A stretch of DNA of 11,337 nucleotides from Nocardioides sp. Its GTDB lineage: Bacteria; Actinomycetota; Actinomycetes; Propionibacteriales; Nocardioidaceae. Shown here piece after piece: positions 1 through 6,513 of this stretch. The notes under the pieces are model-generated. The model ran no database searches. It was not told the DNA's origin and was given only the letters and a program-made list of their open reading frames with translations. The stretch lies in NCBI GenBank assembly GCA_003519585.1, contig DOWL01000179.1, positions 1 through 11,337 of the forward strand, read 5' to 3'. Numbering within the stretch: the stretch's first letter is position 1; each line of letters starts with the position of its first letter. Made by a program: the position numbers and the translations under genes.

Positions 1-1081
1 TGAAGACCCGGACCCTGACCCAGGTCGACGCCCTCGACGTACCCAAGCAGTCCGGTGCGACCTCGACCGGCAACTGGCTGGCCGTGCACACCAACCTCAC
101 CCGCACTTCCGCGTTTCGGACGGTGCGTGTCGCCGCCGGGCTGGAGCGCTACGACCAGGTCCGCGAAGCGATGGCCGAAGGGCGGGTCCACGCCGAGCAG
201 GTCGAAGTCATCGTCCGCGCACTCGACGACCTCCCCGACGACCTCGACCCCAACCTGGTCGAGGAAGCCGAGGGCCACCTGATCACCGAAGCGAGCCGGT
301 TCGACGCGGTCGGGTTGAAGAAGCTCGGCCGACGACTCCTGGAGGTCGTCGACCAGGACGCCGCGGACGCCCACGAAGCGAAGCTGTTGGAGAAGGAAGA
401 ACGCGACGCGCAGGCGGCCATGCGGCTCACGATGTACGACGACGGACACGGCAAGGTCCACGGCCGGTTCGTGCTCGATGCCTACACCGGTGCCGCACTA
501 CGCAAGATGCTCCTCTCCATCGCCGCACCCAAACACCAAGCAGCCACCCAAGGTCCGCTGGGTGAGCGCAAACCCACCGCCGAACGGATGGGACAGGCGT
601 TCGGCGAACTGATCAACCGCTACCCGGTCGGCAGGCTCCCCCAGGCCGGCGGCATGAACGCCACCCTGGTGGTCACCATGACCCTCGACTCACTGATGGG
701 TGGCCTCAAAGCAGCCCAACTCGACACCGGAGGCGTGATCAGCGCCTCCCTGGCACGGCGGATGGCGTGCGAGGCCGGGATCATCCCCGCCGTCCTCGGC
801 GGGAAGTCCGAGTCTTGGATCTGGGCCGGTCGCGGCGGTTCCACTCCCGCGCGCGACGGATCGTCAAGCTGCTCGAGGTCGGTGGCTGTCAGGTCGACGG
901 CTGCGACGCCCCACCCGGGCTGACCCACATGCACCACAAGATCGAATGGTCACAAGGCGGCCGCACCGACCTGGACAACACCATCATGATCTGCGCACCC
1001 CACCACGCCCGAGCCCACGATCCGACGTACACGCTCACCCCGATCCCCGGCGACAAGTTCACCTTCCACCGACGCACGTGA
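1..1081 (+). pseudogene. DUF222 / HNH endonuclease (13E12 repeat family), frameshifted, 5' end outside window
   Basis: The frame open from position 3 encodes a DUF222 domain, with the family-typical stretches LPDDLDPNLVEEAE, DAHEAKLLEKEE and DDGHGKVHGRF, up to the segment ARRMACEAGIIPAVLGGKSE. After the GAG codon at 810-812 this frame degenerates and stops at 921-923. The family continuation (VLDLGRSRRFHSRARRIVK, then an HNH nuclease module) lies in the -1 frame from 812 to the TGA at 1079-1081. The HNH part shows CQVDGC, the HH pair at 932-937, IEWSQGG and CAPHHARAH, so its metal-binding residues are intact. One missing G after GAG (GAGGTC expected, GAGTC present) explains the switch. No slippery heptamer is present, so programmed shifting is unlikely. 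The start codon lies upstream of the window. Such genes occur in many copies in actinobacteria; their role is poorly known and the nuclease activity is a family prediction. A sequencing error could also produce this. Confidence 0.5.
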
Positions 1082-1171
1082 GACCGGGCTCGCCCACCGG
1101 CGGCGGTCGAGCAGGTGCCAATGTTGCGGCGGTCTCAACCACCGGTGGTCGAGGTTGAAACCCGGTACGCG
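1082..1171. repeat. Convergent intergenic gap with head-to-head REP-like units and a 12-bp palindrome
   Basis: This gap separates the 3' ends of the HNH gene (plus) and the zinc-ribbon gene (minus). It holds GGCGGTCGAGCAGG near 1101, then GGTCTCAACC (1131-1140) facing GGTGGTCGAGGTTGAAACC (from 1145). The two meet at the perfect palindrome ACCACCGGTGGT (1138-1149). The same GGTGGTCGAG motif recurs at 5743. Units of this kind are scattered between genes in Nocardioides genomes as far as I recall. The palindrome could form a short stem and help end transcription from both sides, but no T-run follows, so an intrinsic terminator is not shown. Confidence 0.5.
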
Positions 1172-1351
1172 CTACCGCGCACGCTCGGACTCGATCGGCG
1201 CAGTCGACGCCGGCACGCGGCAGGGCTGAGGCGCGCCGTCGCAGCACGGCTCGATGTAGAGGCAGGACGGGCAGCGGTTGTGCGCCTGTTCGGCGTACAT
1301 CTGGACTCCGCAGAACGGGCACGGCAGGTCGAGGGCCACGGGCGCCAGCAT
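1172..1351 (-). CDS. Small Cys-rich zinc-ribbon-like protein, unknown function
   Basis: The 59-residue product has two CxxC knuckles, CPFC (residues 11-14) and CPSC (27-30), 12 residues apart, followed by a CC pair at 36-37 and Cys44. The first two pairs look like a four-Cys zinc site. The stretch HNRCPSCLYIEPCC faintly resembles the RNHCP zinc-binding domain, but this is a weak visual match. There is no signal peptide or membrane segment, so it should be cytoplasmic. I chose the ATG at 1351, preceded by a G-rich stretch (GGTGGCGGGGG). An in-frame GTG at 1384 would add 11 residues (SCCPRSGGGG after the start) and place the start 7 bases after the stop of the upstream acyltransferase; it has no visible ribosome site. 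The gene lies directly downstream of that acyltransferase and probably shares its transcript. The unusual fixed Cys pattern, unlike the GC-driven shadow frames, supports it as real. Confidence 0.5.
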   Translation of the reverse strand: MLAPVALDLPCPFCGVQMYAEQAHNRCPSCLYIEPCCDGAPQPCRVPASTAPIESERAR

Positions 1352-1391
1352 GCCCCCGCCACCGGACCTCGGGCAGCAGGACACGCCGCGG

Positions 1392-3494
1392 TCAGGAGAG
1401 CCCGAGCGCCTCGGTGAGCTCGTCGGCCAGGGACGCGGCGTAGATCGTGGTCAGGTGGCCGCGGTCGCGGTACGGCAGCACGTCGCCGATCACGGCCGGG
1501 CACGAACCGTCCCAGCAGATCCATGGGGTCGGGTCCACCACCGGCGTCCCGGTCGCGGCCGCGGCGGCCACTGAGATGTCGGCGTCGTTCACCGAGGCCG
1601 CGAGGGGCGTGAACAGACAGTCACCGAGGTTGTTGCCGCTCTCGGTGAGGCACTCGTCGGGCAGTTCCTCGGACTTGGGTATGTCGCGCAGGAGCACCGC
1701 ACGGTCGGTCAGCGGAGCCAGCTGGGTGAACAGATCGACGTAGCCGGCCTGGGTCGCCGCGTCGACGTCCTCCTTGGGCACCCGGTTGCCCTGGTCGTCG
1801 TACAGCACCGGGTTGGGTCCGCTCGAGGAGACCACGACCAGATCCGGGTGGATGGTGCGGATCTGGTCGAGAGCCCAACTCCGGAAGTCGTCGCACTCCT
1901 GCCACAGCGGCGAGCCCGGCACCAGCTCACCGACGCTGACCAGGGAGGCCGCGCAGTTGGGCTTGACGAAGTAGTACGTCGTGTAGCCGAGCTCCTCGCC
2001 GATCTTGTCGAACGCGGGGATCCACATCCGGCCGTGGCTGTTGCCGAAGACCACGATCGAGCGATCCGCATCGGGATCGCCGCGTGGGCAGAGCTCGCGC
2101 GAGTCCTTCTCGTAGTTGCAGGCGCCGACGTCGGGCTCGTCGTCGCGCACGGTGAGGATGTCGGGCTGGAGCTCGCTCGGGATCGCCATGTCGTGCCGGG
2201 CCGCGATCACCGAGGCCTGGACCAGCGCGATGGTCGGGTCGGAGTCCAGGTCGAACTTCGAGGGGTCCTTGACGCCGAACTCCTGCAACGTGATCGGCGG
2301 GTTGTCACCGTACGCGCCGGAGGAGTACTCGCTGTAGTAGCGGCCGCCCAGCGCCCCTGCGACCACCACCGCGACGGCGGCGGGGTAGAGCGCGAGCGCG
2401 CGCCTGGTCGGGAACCGGATCGGCGACCGGAACGGCTGCTCGACGAGGCGGTAGGTGAGCGCCGAGAGCACGAACACCACGACCAGGCAGACGGCGGTCC
2501 GCCACGGGCCGAGCGTGCCGACCTTGCGCTCGGCGATGATCAGCACCGGCCAGTGCCACAGGTAGAGCGAGTAGGACCAGTCCCCCACGATCCGCATCGG
2601 TCGGACCCCGAGCGCCCGGACCGGCCAGGGATGCGGGGCATGGAAGCCGGCCCCGGCGAGCAGCACCAGCGCCGAGCCGACCACGGGTACAGCGGCCGCC
2701 GAGCCCGGGAACGGCGTCTGCTCGGTGTAGTAGACGCAGGCGATGCCGATCAGCACCAGCCCGGTCAGGCAGAGCAGCCCTCGGGCCGCCGAGTGCAGCC
2801 GCCGGGCCACCGGCTCGGCGATCAGCGCAACCAGCGCACCGAGACCCAGCTCCCACGCGCGCGCCGTGGTGGAGAAGTACGCCGCGAGCGGATCGGAAGT
2901 CGTGCTGATCAGCGACCACACGAACGACGCACCGGTCACCACCAGGAGTACGGCGAACACCAGCCGCTTCGGCAGCGCGCGACGCCCCGCCACGAGGACC
3001 AGCACCAGGAGCAGCGCCGGCCAGACGAGATAGAACTGCTCCTCCACCGACAGCGACCAGTAGTGCTGCAGCGGTGACGGCGGCTCCTCGGCCGCGAAGT
3101 AGTCGGTGCCGACCGCCGCGAAGTGGATGTTGGCGGCGAAGAAGATCGCCCAGAGCGCGTCCTGGACCACCACGCGCAGGTCGACCGCGCTCAGCCAGAT
3201 CGCCGAGGCAATGATCGTCGCGATGATCACCAGCGTCGAGGCCGGCAGGATCCGCCGGGCCCGGCGGGCATAGAACCCCGGGATGGAGATCCGACCCGAG
3301 CGCTCCACCTCGCGGAACAGCAGCTGGGTGATGAGGAAGCCCGAGATCACGAAGAACACGTCGACGCCGACGTACCCGCCGGGCACGTACGGGATCGAGG
3401 CGTGCGACGCGATCACGGTCAGCACCGCGATCGCGCGCAACCCCTGGACGTCGTCCCGGTGCGCGAGCGCCGGGCCGTGGGACGGTTGGCTCAC
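1392..3494 (-). CDS. Acyltransferase 3 (OafA/YrhL type) with C-terminal SGNH domain, second of a tandem pair
   Basis: This is a 700-residue membrane O-acyltransferase, expected to carry acyl groups across the membrane and place them on an extracellular glycan. The N-terminal acyltransferase-3 domain (about 15-385) has many hydrophobic helices and the RX10H motif (Arg20, His31). Family blocks GGYVGVDVFFVISGFLIT, FYARRARRILPA, YWSLSVEEQFYLVWP (145-159) and GDWSYSLYLWHWPVLII follow. The C-terminal part (about 395-700) is an extracellular SGNH hydrolase-like domain. Its first block reads GNSH (484-487, Ser486) instead of the usual GDSH, and the last block is DRGH (Asp677, His680). Eight Cys in this domain (459, 469, 514, 534, 615, 626, 660, 665) match those of the upstream paralogue in order, suggesting disulfides. 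The GTG start overlaps the upstream stop as GTGA, a sign of translational coupling. The natural glycan and acyl group cannot be read from the sequence. Confidence 0.5.
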   Translation of the reverse strand: MSQPSHGPALAHRDDVQGLRAIAVLTVIASHASIPYVPGGYVGVDVFFVISGFLITQLLFREVERSGRISIPGFYARRARRILPASTLVIIATIIASAIWLSAVDLRVVVQDALWAIFFAANIHFAAVGTDYFAAEEPPSPLQHYWSLSVEEQFYLVWPALLLVLVLVAGRRALPKRLVFAVLLVVTGASFVWSLISTTSDPLAAYFSTTARAWELGLGALVALIAEPVARRLHSAARGLLCLTGLVLIGIACVYYTEQTPFPGSAAAVPVVGSALVLLAGAGFHAPHPWPVRALGVRPMRIVGDWSYSLYLWHWPVLIIAERKVGTLGPWRTAVCLVVVFVLSALTYRLVEQPFRSPIRFPTRRALALYPAAVAVVVAGALGGRYYSEYSSGAYGDNPPITLQEFGVKDPSKFDLDSDPTIALVQASVIAARHDMAIPSELQPDILTVRDDEPDVGACNYEKDSRELCPRGDPDADRSIVVFGNSHGRMWIPAFDKIGEELGYTTYYFVKPNCAASLVSVGELVPGSPLWQECDDFRSWALDQIRTIHPDLVVVSSSGPNPVLYDDQGNRVPKEDVDAATQAGYVDLFTQLAPLTDRAVLLRDIPKSEELPDECLTESGNNLGDCLFTPLAASVNDADISVAAAAATGTPVVDPTPWICWDGSCPAVIGDVLPYRDRGHLTTIYAASLADELTEALGLS

Positions 3495-5659
3495 GGCGTC
3501 CCGGTCGAGTTGGCGGCGACCGTGCCAGGGGACGGCGAAGGCTGGCCGGTCGGCGCGACGTACGCCGGGTCAAGATGGATCTGGGCCTCGAGCTCGTCGG
3601 TCAGGAAGCCGGCGTAGCTCTGGCTGATGTGGGTCCGGTCGCGGTGCGCGATGTAGTCACCGACCACGCTGGGGCAGAGTCCGTCGGCGCAGAACCAGGC
3701 CGCGGTCTCGACGAACTGGACCCCCTTCGCCGCGGCGGCCTGGCGAAGGGAGTCGATGAAGACCAGGGAGACCTTGTCCTCCTGTGACAGGCACTTCGCG
3801 AGCGTGGCGTCGCGTTCGGACAAGCAGCGTCCCGGGTGCGTGACCACGGCCGGCGGGTCACCGATCACGATCACCCGCTGGGTGTGCGGCGCGAGGTAGT
3901 CGATCTCCCGCTCCATGCCCTCGCGGTACATCGTCGCCATCTCGTCGGTGTCGTCGACGTGGTCGCCGTCGTCGGTGGCGAAGCCGCGTCGGTTGGCCTC
4001 GGAGCCGAGGAGCACCACGTCCGGCTGCAGCTCCTCGACCTGCTCGCGCGCCCAGTCCTGGAAGGCCTCGCAGTCGGTCGACGGCCCGCCGTTGACCATC
4101 CATGGCGTCACGTCCGAGGACGGACAGCCCTCGCGGATCAGGAAGTACGCCGTGTAGCCGTACCGCTTCGCCAGCTCGTCGAGCGCCGGCACCCACTGGC
4201 GGGCGTGGGAGTCGCCGATCAGCACGAGCGTCCGGTCGCCGTCGGTGTCCCCGCGCGGACACAACGGCCGGTCACTGTTGATCTCGAAGTATTGGCACTT
4301 CCCCAGGTCGGGGATGTCGGTGCCGAGATCGAGCACCGAGGGCTTGAGGCCGGCCGGGATCTCGTAGCCGTCCTGGGCGGCCTTCACCGAGGCCTGGACC
4401 AGCGCGGCGACCTGGTCCTGCTGCGGCTGGGTCTGCCCGAACTCGGAGACCGTGATCGGCGGGCCGCCGCCGTCCAGCTCGTCCTTCACCACGGTGTTGG
4501 CCGCTGCCAGCATCGGCAGGGTCAGCAACACCACCGCGGGGTAGAGCAGCACGCCCCGGAGCTTGCGCCCCTTGAAGATCCGGGCGCGCCGCACGGGGTT
4601 CTCGACGTAGTGGTAGCTCAGCGCCGACAGCGGCACCACCAGCAGCATCAGCACGGCCGCCTGCCAGGCGGTCAGCGGGTGCCAGGCCTCGGCCACGATG
4701 ATCAGGACCGGCCAGTGCCACAGATAGAGCGAGTAGGACCAGTCCCCCATCGCGCGCATCGGTCTGATCGACAGCAGCCGCTGCGGCCCCCAACCTGCGG
4801 CGTGCATGCCGCCGGCGAGCAGCGCCGCGGTGCCGACGACCGGCAGCGCGGCGGCGTACCCGGGGAAGACGGTCGTGCCGTTGTAGAGCAGCGCCGCCGC
4901 GAAGACCGCGATCAGTCCGGCCCAGGAGATCATCGCCTGCACCGACCGCTTGACCAGGATCAGGCGGGTGCTGAGGCAGGCCACGAGCGCACCCAGCGCG
5001 AGCTCCCAGGCCCGGGTGAACGGCGAGAAGTACGCCGCGACCGGATCGGTGGTGCTGTAGGAGACCGAGAAGGCGAACGAGATGCCCACGATCACGACCA
5101 GCGGCGAGACGCCGAGGTCGCGGACCCGCGGGCCGAGGCTGCGCTGCCCGACGCTGCGCCGGGCCCGCCACCCGGCGTACACGCACAGCAGCAGGACCAG
5201 CAGCGGCCAGACGAGGTAGAACTGCTCCTCCACCGAGAGCGACCAGTAGTGCTGGAGCGGCGAGGGTGGCGTGTCGTTCTGGAAGTAGTCGGTGCCGTCG
5301 CTGGCGAACTTGAAGTTGGCCAGGAAGAACGTCGCCCAGAGTGCGTCCTGGATGACACCGGTCGCCTCGACCGCGCTCAGGAACAGGATCGACGCCACGA
5401 CCGTGACGACGATGACCAGCGTCGCGGCCGGGAGGATCCGGCGGGCCCGGCGCGCATAGAAGCCCAGCAGCGACGCCCGGCCGGTGCGCTCGGCCTCCGA
5501 GACCAGCAGCCCGGTGATGAGGAACCCGGAGATCACGAAGAAGACGTCGACACCGATGAATCCGCCATGGAACGGGCCGATATCGGCGTGGTCGAGGATC
5601 ACCAACACGACAGCCAGGGCACGGAGCCCCTGGATGTCCTGTCGGAACCCCGGACGCAT
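3491..5659 (-). CDS. Acyltransferase 3 (OafA/YrhL type) with C-terminal SGNH domain, first of a tandem pair
   Basis: This 722-residue protein is a paralogue of its downstream neighbour and has the same two-part build. The membrane acyltransferase-3 domain (about 5-388) carries RX10H (Arg13, His24), FFVISGFLIT, FYARRARRILPAA, SPLQHYWSLSVEEQFYLVW (133-151) and GDWSYSLYLWHWPVLII. The extracellular SGNH domain (about 400-690) has canonical GDSH (482-485, Ser484) and DRTH (Asp674, His677), plus Cys at 455, 467, 512, 530, 612, 623, 657 and 662. A Pro/Ser/Thr-rich tail ends the protein. Start choice is open. ATG 5659 leaves a short cytoplasmic lead and sits seven bases after a TACGAT box, fitting leaderless expression. 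ATG 5668 adds three residues. GTG 5713 adds 18 but lies inside an inverted repeat with no spaced ribosome site. The likely role is O-acylation of a surface polysaccharide or wall polymer; the substrate is unknown. Confidence 0.5.
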   Translation of the reverse strand: MRPGFRQDIQGLRALAVVLVILDHADIGPFHGGFIGVDVFFVISGFLITGLLVSEAERTGRASLLGFYARRARRILPAATLVIVVTVVASILFLSAVEATGVIQDALWATFFLANFKFASDGTDYFQNDTPPSPLQHYWSLSVEEQFYLVWPLLVLLLCVYAGWRARRSVGQRSLGPRVRDLGVSPLVVIVGISFAFSVSYSTTDPVAAYFSPFTRAWELALGALVACLSTRLILVKRSVQAMISWAGLIAVFAAALLYNGTTVFPGYAAALPVVGTAALLAGGMHAAGWGPQRLLSIRPMRAMGDWSYSLYLWHWPVLIIVAEAWHPLTAWQAAVLMLLVVPLSALSYHYVENPVRRARIFKGRKLRGVLLYPAVVLLTLPMLAAANTVVKDELDGGGPPITVSEFGQTQPQQDQVAALVQASVKAAQDGYEIPAGLKPSVLDLGTDIPDLGKCQYFEINSDRPLCPRGDTDGDRTLVLIGDSHARQWVPALDELAKRYGYTAYFLIREGCPSSDVTPWMVNGGPSTDCEAFQDWAREQVEELQPDVVLLGSEANRRGFATDDGDHVDDTDEMATMYREGMEREIDYLAPHTQRVIVIGDPPAVVTHPGRCLSERDATLAKCLSQEDKVSLVFIDSLRQAAAAKGVQFVETAAWFCADGLCPSVVGDYIAHRDRTHISQSYAGFLTDELEAQIHLDPAYVAPTGQPSPSPGTVAANSTGTP

Positions 5660-5666
5660 GGCCGTC

Positions 5667-5672
5667 ATCGTA
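5667..5672 (-). promoter_or_regulatory. Possible -10 box (TACGAT) for leaderless expression of the acyltransferase pair
   Basis: On the minus strand TACGAT (5672 to 5667) fits the actinobacterial -10 pattern TANNNT. It is followed by seven bases and then the ATG at 5659, so transcription could begin at the A of the start codon. No good -35 hexamer is visible 16-18 bases upstream. Leaderless mRNAs are common in actinobacteria, but such a short match arises easily by chance. Confidence 0.5.
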
Positions 5673-5702
5673 GGTCTGGACCCCACACCGGACCGCTTTG
5701 GC

Positions 5703-5739
5703 GTTGTTGACACTCCGAGGCACGAGGAGTGTCAACAAC
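5703..5739. repeat. Perfect inverted repeat (14-bp arms, 9-base loop) upstream of the acyltransferase pair
   Basis: GTTGTTGACACTCC (5703-5716) and GGAGTGTCAACAAC (5726-5739) are exact reverse complements around the loop GAGGCACGA (5717-5725). It lies 44 bases before ATG 5659 on the minus strand, between the sulfotransferase gene and the acyltransferase pair. It may be an operator, an RNA hairpin (terminator or attenuator) or a mobile REP-like unit. No T-run follows on either strand. On the minus strand TTGACA falls at 5735-5730 and could serve as a -35 box. The loop is identical to that of the neighbouring repeat at 5760-5782, which favours a shared repeat origin. Confidence 0.5.
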
Positions 5740-5742
5740 ATC

Positions 5743-5800
5743 GGTGGTCGAGCAGGCCGTCCGGCCGAGGCACGAGGCCGGAACCGACCGTGTCGAGACC
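5743..5800. repeat. REP-like intergenic repeat with inner hairpin
   Basis: The unit begins GGTGGTCGAGCAGG and ends GTGTCGAGACC. Its middle forms a stem of TCCGGCC (5760-5766) and GGCCGGA (5776-5782) around the loop GAGGCACGA. The end motifs match intergenic repeats I recall from Nocardioides genomes, and the start motif recurs in part at 1101 and 1145 in this window. No coding potential was seen. Copy number in the genome cannot be judged from here. Confidence 0.5.
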
Positions 5801-5894
5801 TCCGCAGCCTGGGCTGGGACTCAAAGACCCCGTTTCGGGAGTCACGCCGGATCTCGACAGGCTCGATCAGCGGTGGTCTGCCCCGCCGCGAACC
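5801..5894. repeat. Intergenic stretch after the sulfotransferase gene with a second repeat unit and a small stem
   Basis: The part at 5847-5878 (TCTCGACAGGCTCGATCAGCG followed by GTGGTC, in mixed parts) resembles a second, shorter repeat of the same family, with repeated TCGA cores. At 5818-5843 GACT and CCCG face CGGG and AGTC around TTT with a one-sided bulge. This could be a weak transcription-ending stem for the sulfotransferase operon, but no T-run is present. No gene is seen here. Confidence 0.5.
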
Positions 5895-6482
5895 TCACAG
5901 CGCGCTTTCGTAGAGCCCCAGGTCGCGCGCGTAGTGCTCCTCGAGCCGCGCCCGGGTGCCGGCGTCCATCTCACCTTGACGGGCCGGCGACACATTGGTC
6001 GGCTCCAGGACCGGAGGGGCGATGCCCAACTGCTCGGCCATCCACGCGGTGGCGGCCTCGAGATGCTCGTAGCGGTACATCCGGTCCACGATCACCGCGC
6101 CGGCTGCGTCCGTGACGAAGTTGCTCGACGTACCGAGCGGCACCTCGCCCGAGATCAGCCGGTCCGCGAACTCGGCGAAGGACAGGTCACCGGTCCAGTT
6201 CGGCTGTCCCGCGGCCTCGGGCCGCGCGCGGTAGCGCCACCACGACATCGCGCGCTCCAGCGGATCGCGGACCAGGCACATCGTCTCGTAGTCCGACCGC
6301 GGGTGGCCGTAGCGCTCCAGCCACGGCGCCAGCACGGTCTCGAAGGTCACCGCGCTCATGTGCTTCATCCCCGGCGGCTGCCGGAACAGGATCATCGCGT
6401 GCCGCGCGAAGTGCTTCTGCAGCGCCGTCGAGCCGGCCTTGGGCATCGACAAGAACACGAACCCGCGGTCGGCGAAGCACAT
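5895..6482 (-). CDS. Small sulfotransferase family protein
   Basis: The 195-residue product carries the two marks of PAPS-dependent sulfotransferases. The 5'-phosphosulfate loop is FLSMPKAGSTALQKHF (residues 10-25, Lys15, Ser18, Thr19). The 3'-phosphate motif is LVRDPLERAMSWW (70-82, Arg72, Ser80). A conserved-looking KHMSA (40-44) may hold the general base. There is no signal peptide or membrane helix, so it should act in the cytoplasm, moving sulfate from PAPS to an unknown sugar, lipid or peptide acceptor. It lies just downstream of the LCP ligase gene and probably shares its transcript. Start choice: ATG 6482 is used here. GTG 6485 has AGGA eight bases upstream and is equally good, and ATG 6494 adds four residues. 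Frames further upstream run into the LCP gene and are not credible. It is shorter than typical 250-300 residue relatives. No PAPS-synthesis genes are in the window. Confidence 0.5.
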   Translation of the reverse strand: MCFADRGFVFLSMPKAGSTALQKHFARHAMILFRQPPGMKHMSAVTFETVLAPWLERYGHPRSDYETMCLVRDPLERAMSWWRYRARPEAAGQPNWTGDLSFAEFADRLISGEVPLGTSSNFVTDAAGAVIVDRMYRYEHLEAATAWMAEQLGIAPPVLEPTNVSPARQGEMDAGTRARLEEHYARDLGLYESAL

Positions 6483-6513
6483 CACGGGGCACATCCTGCC
6501 CGGCGGCCGTGGC

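Noticed and set aside
800..923. Programmed -1 frameshift joining DUF222 and HNH
   Set aside because: No slippery X XXY YYZ heptamer or clear downstream structure; intact family members are single-frame.
1848..5710. Long plus-strand frames opposite the acyltransferase genes (for example 1848-3077 and 3836-5710)
   Set aside because: They are rich in Arg, Asp, His and Gln, show no domain, and lie opposite frames with clear acyltransferase and SGNH motifs.
5703..5739. CIRCE-like HrcA operator
   Set aside because: The arms (TTGACACTC ... GAGTGTCAA) resemble CIRCE (TTAGCACTC-N9-GAGTGCTAA), but the spacing between the comparable arms is 11 instead of 9, the inner bases differ, and the downstream genes are not heat-shock genes.
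5703..5739. Classical intrinsic terminator of the sulfotransferase operon
   Set aside because: The stem is strong but no T-run follows in either direction.
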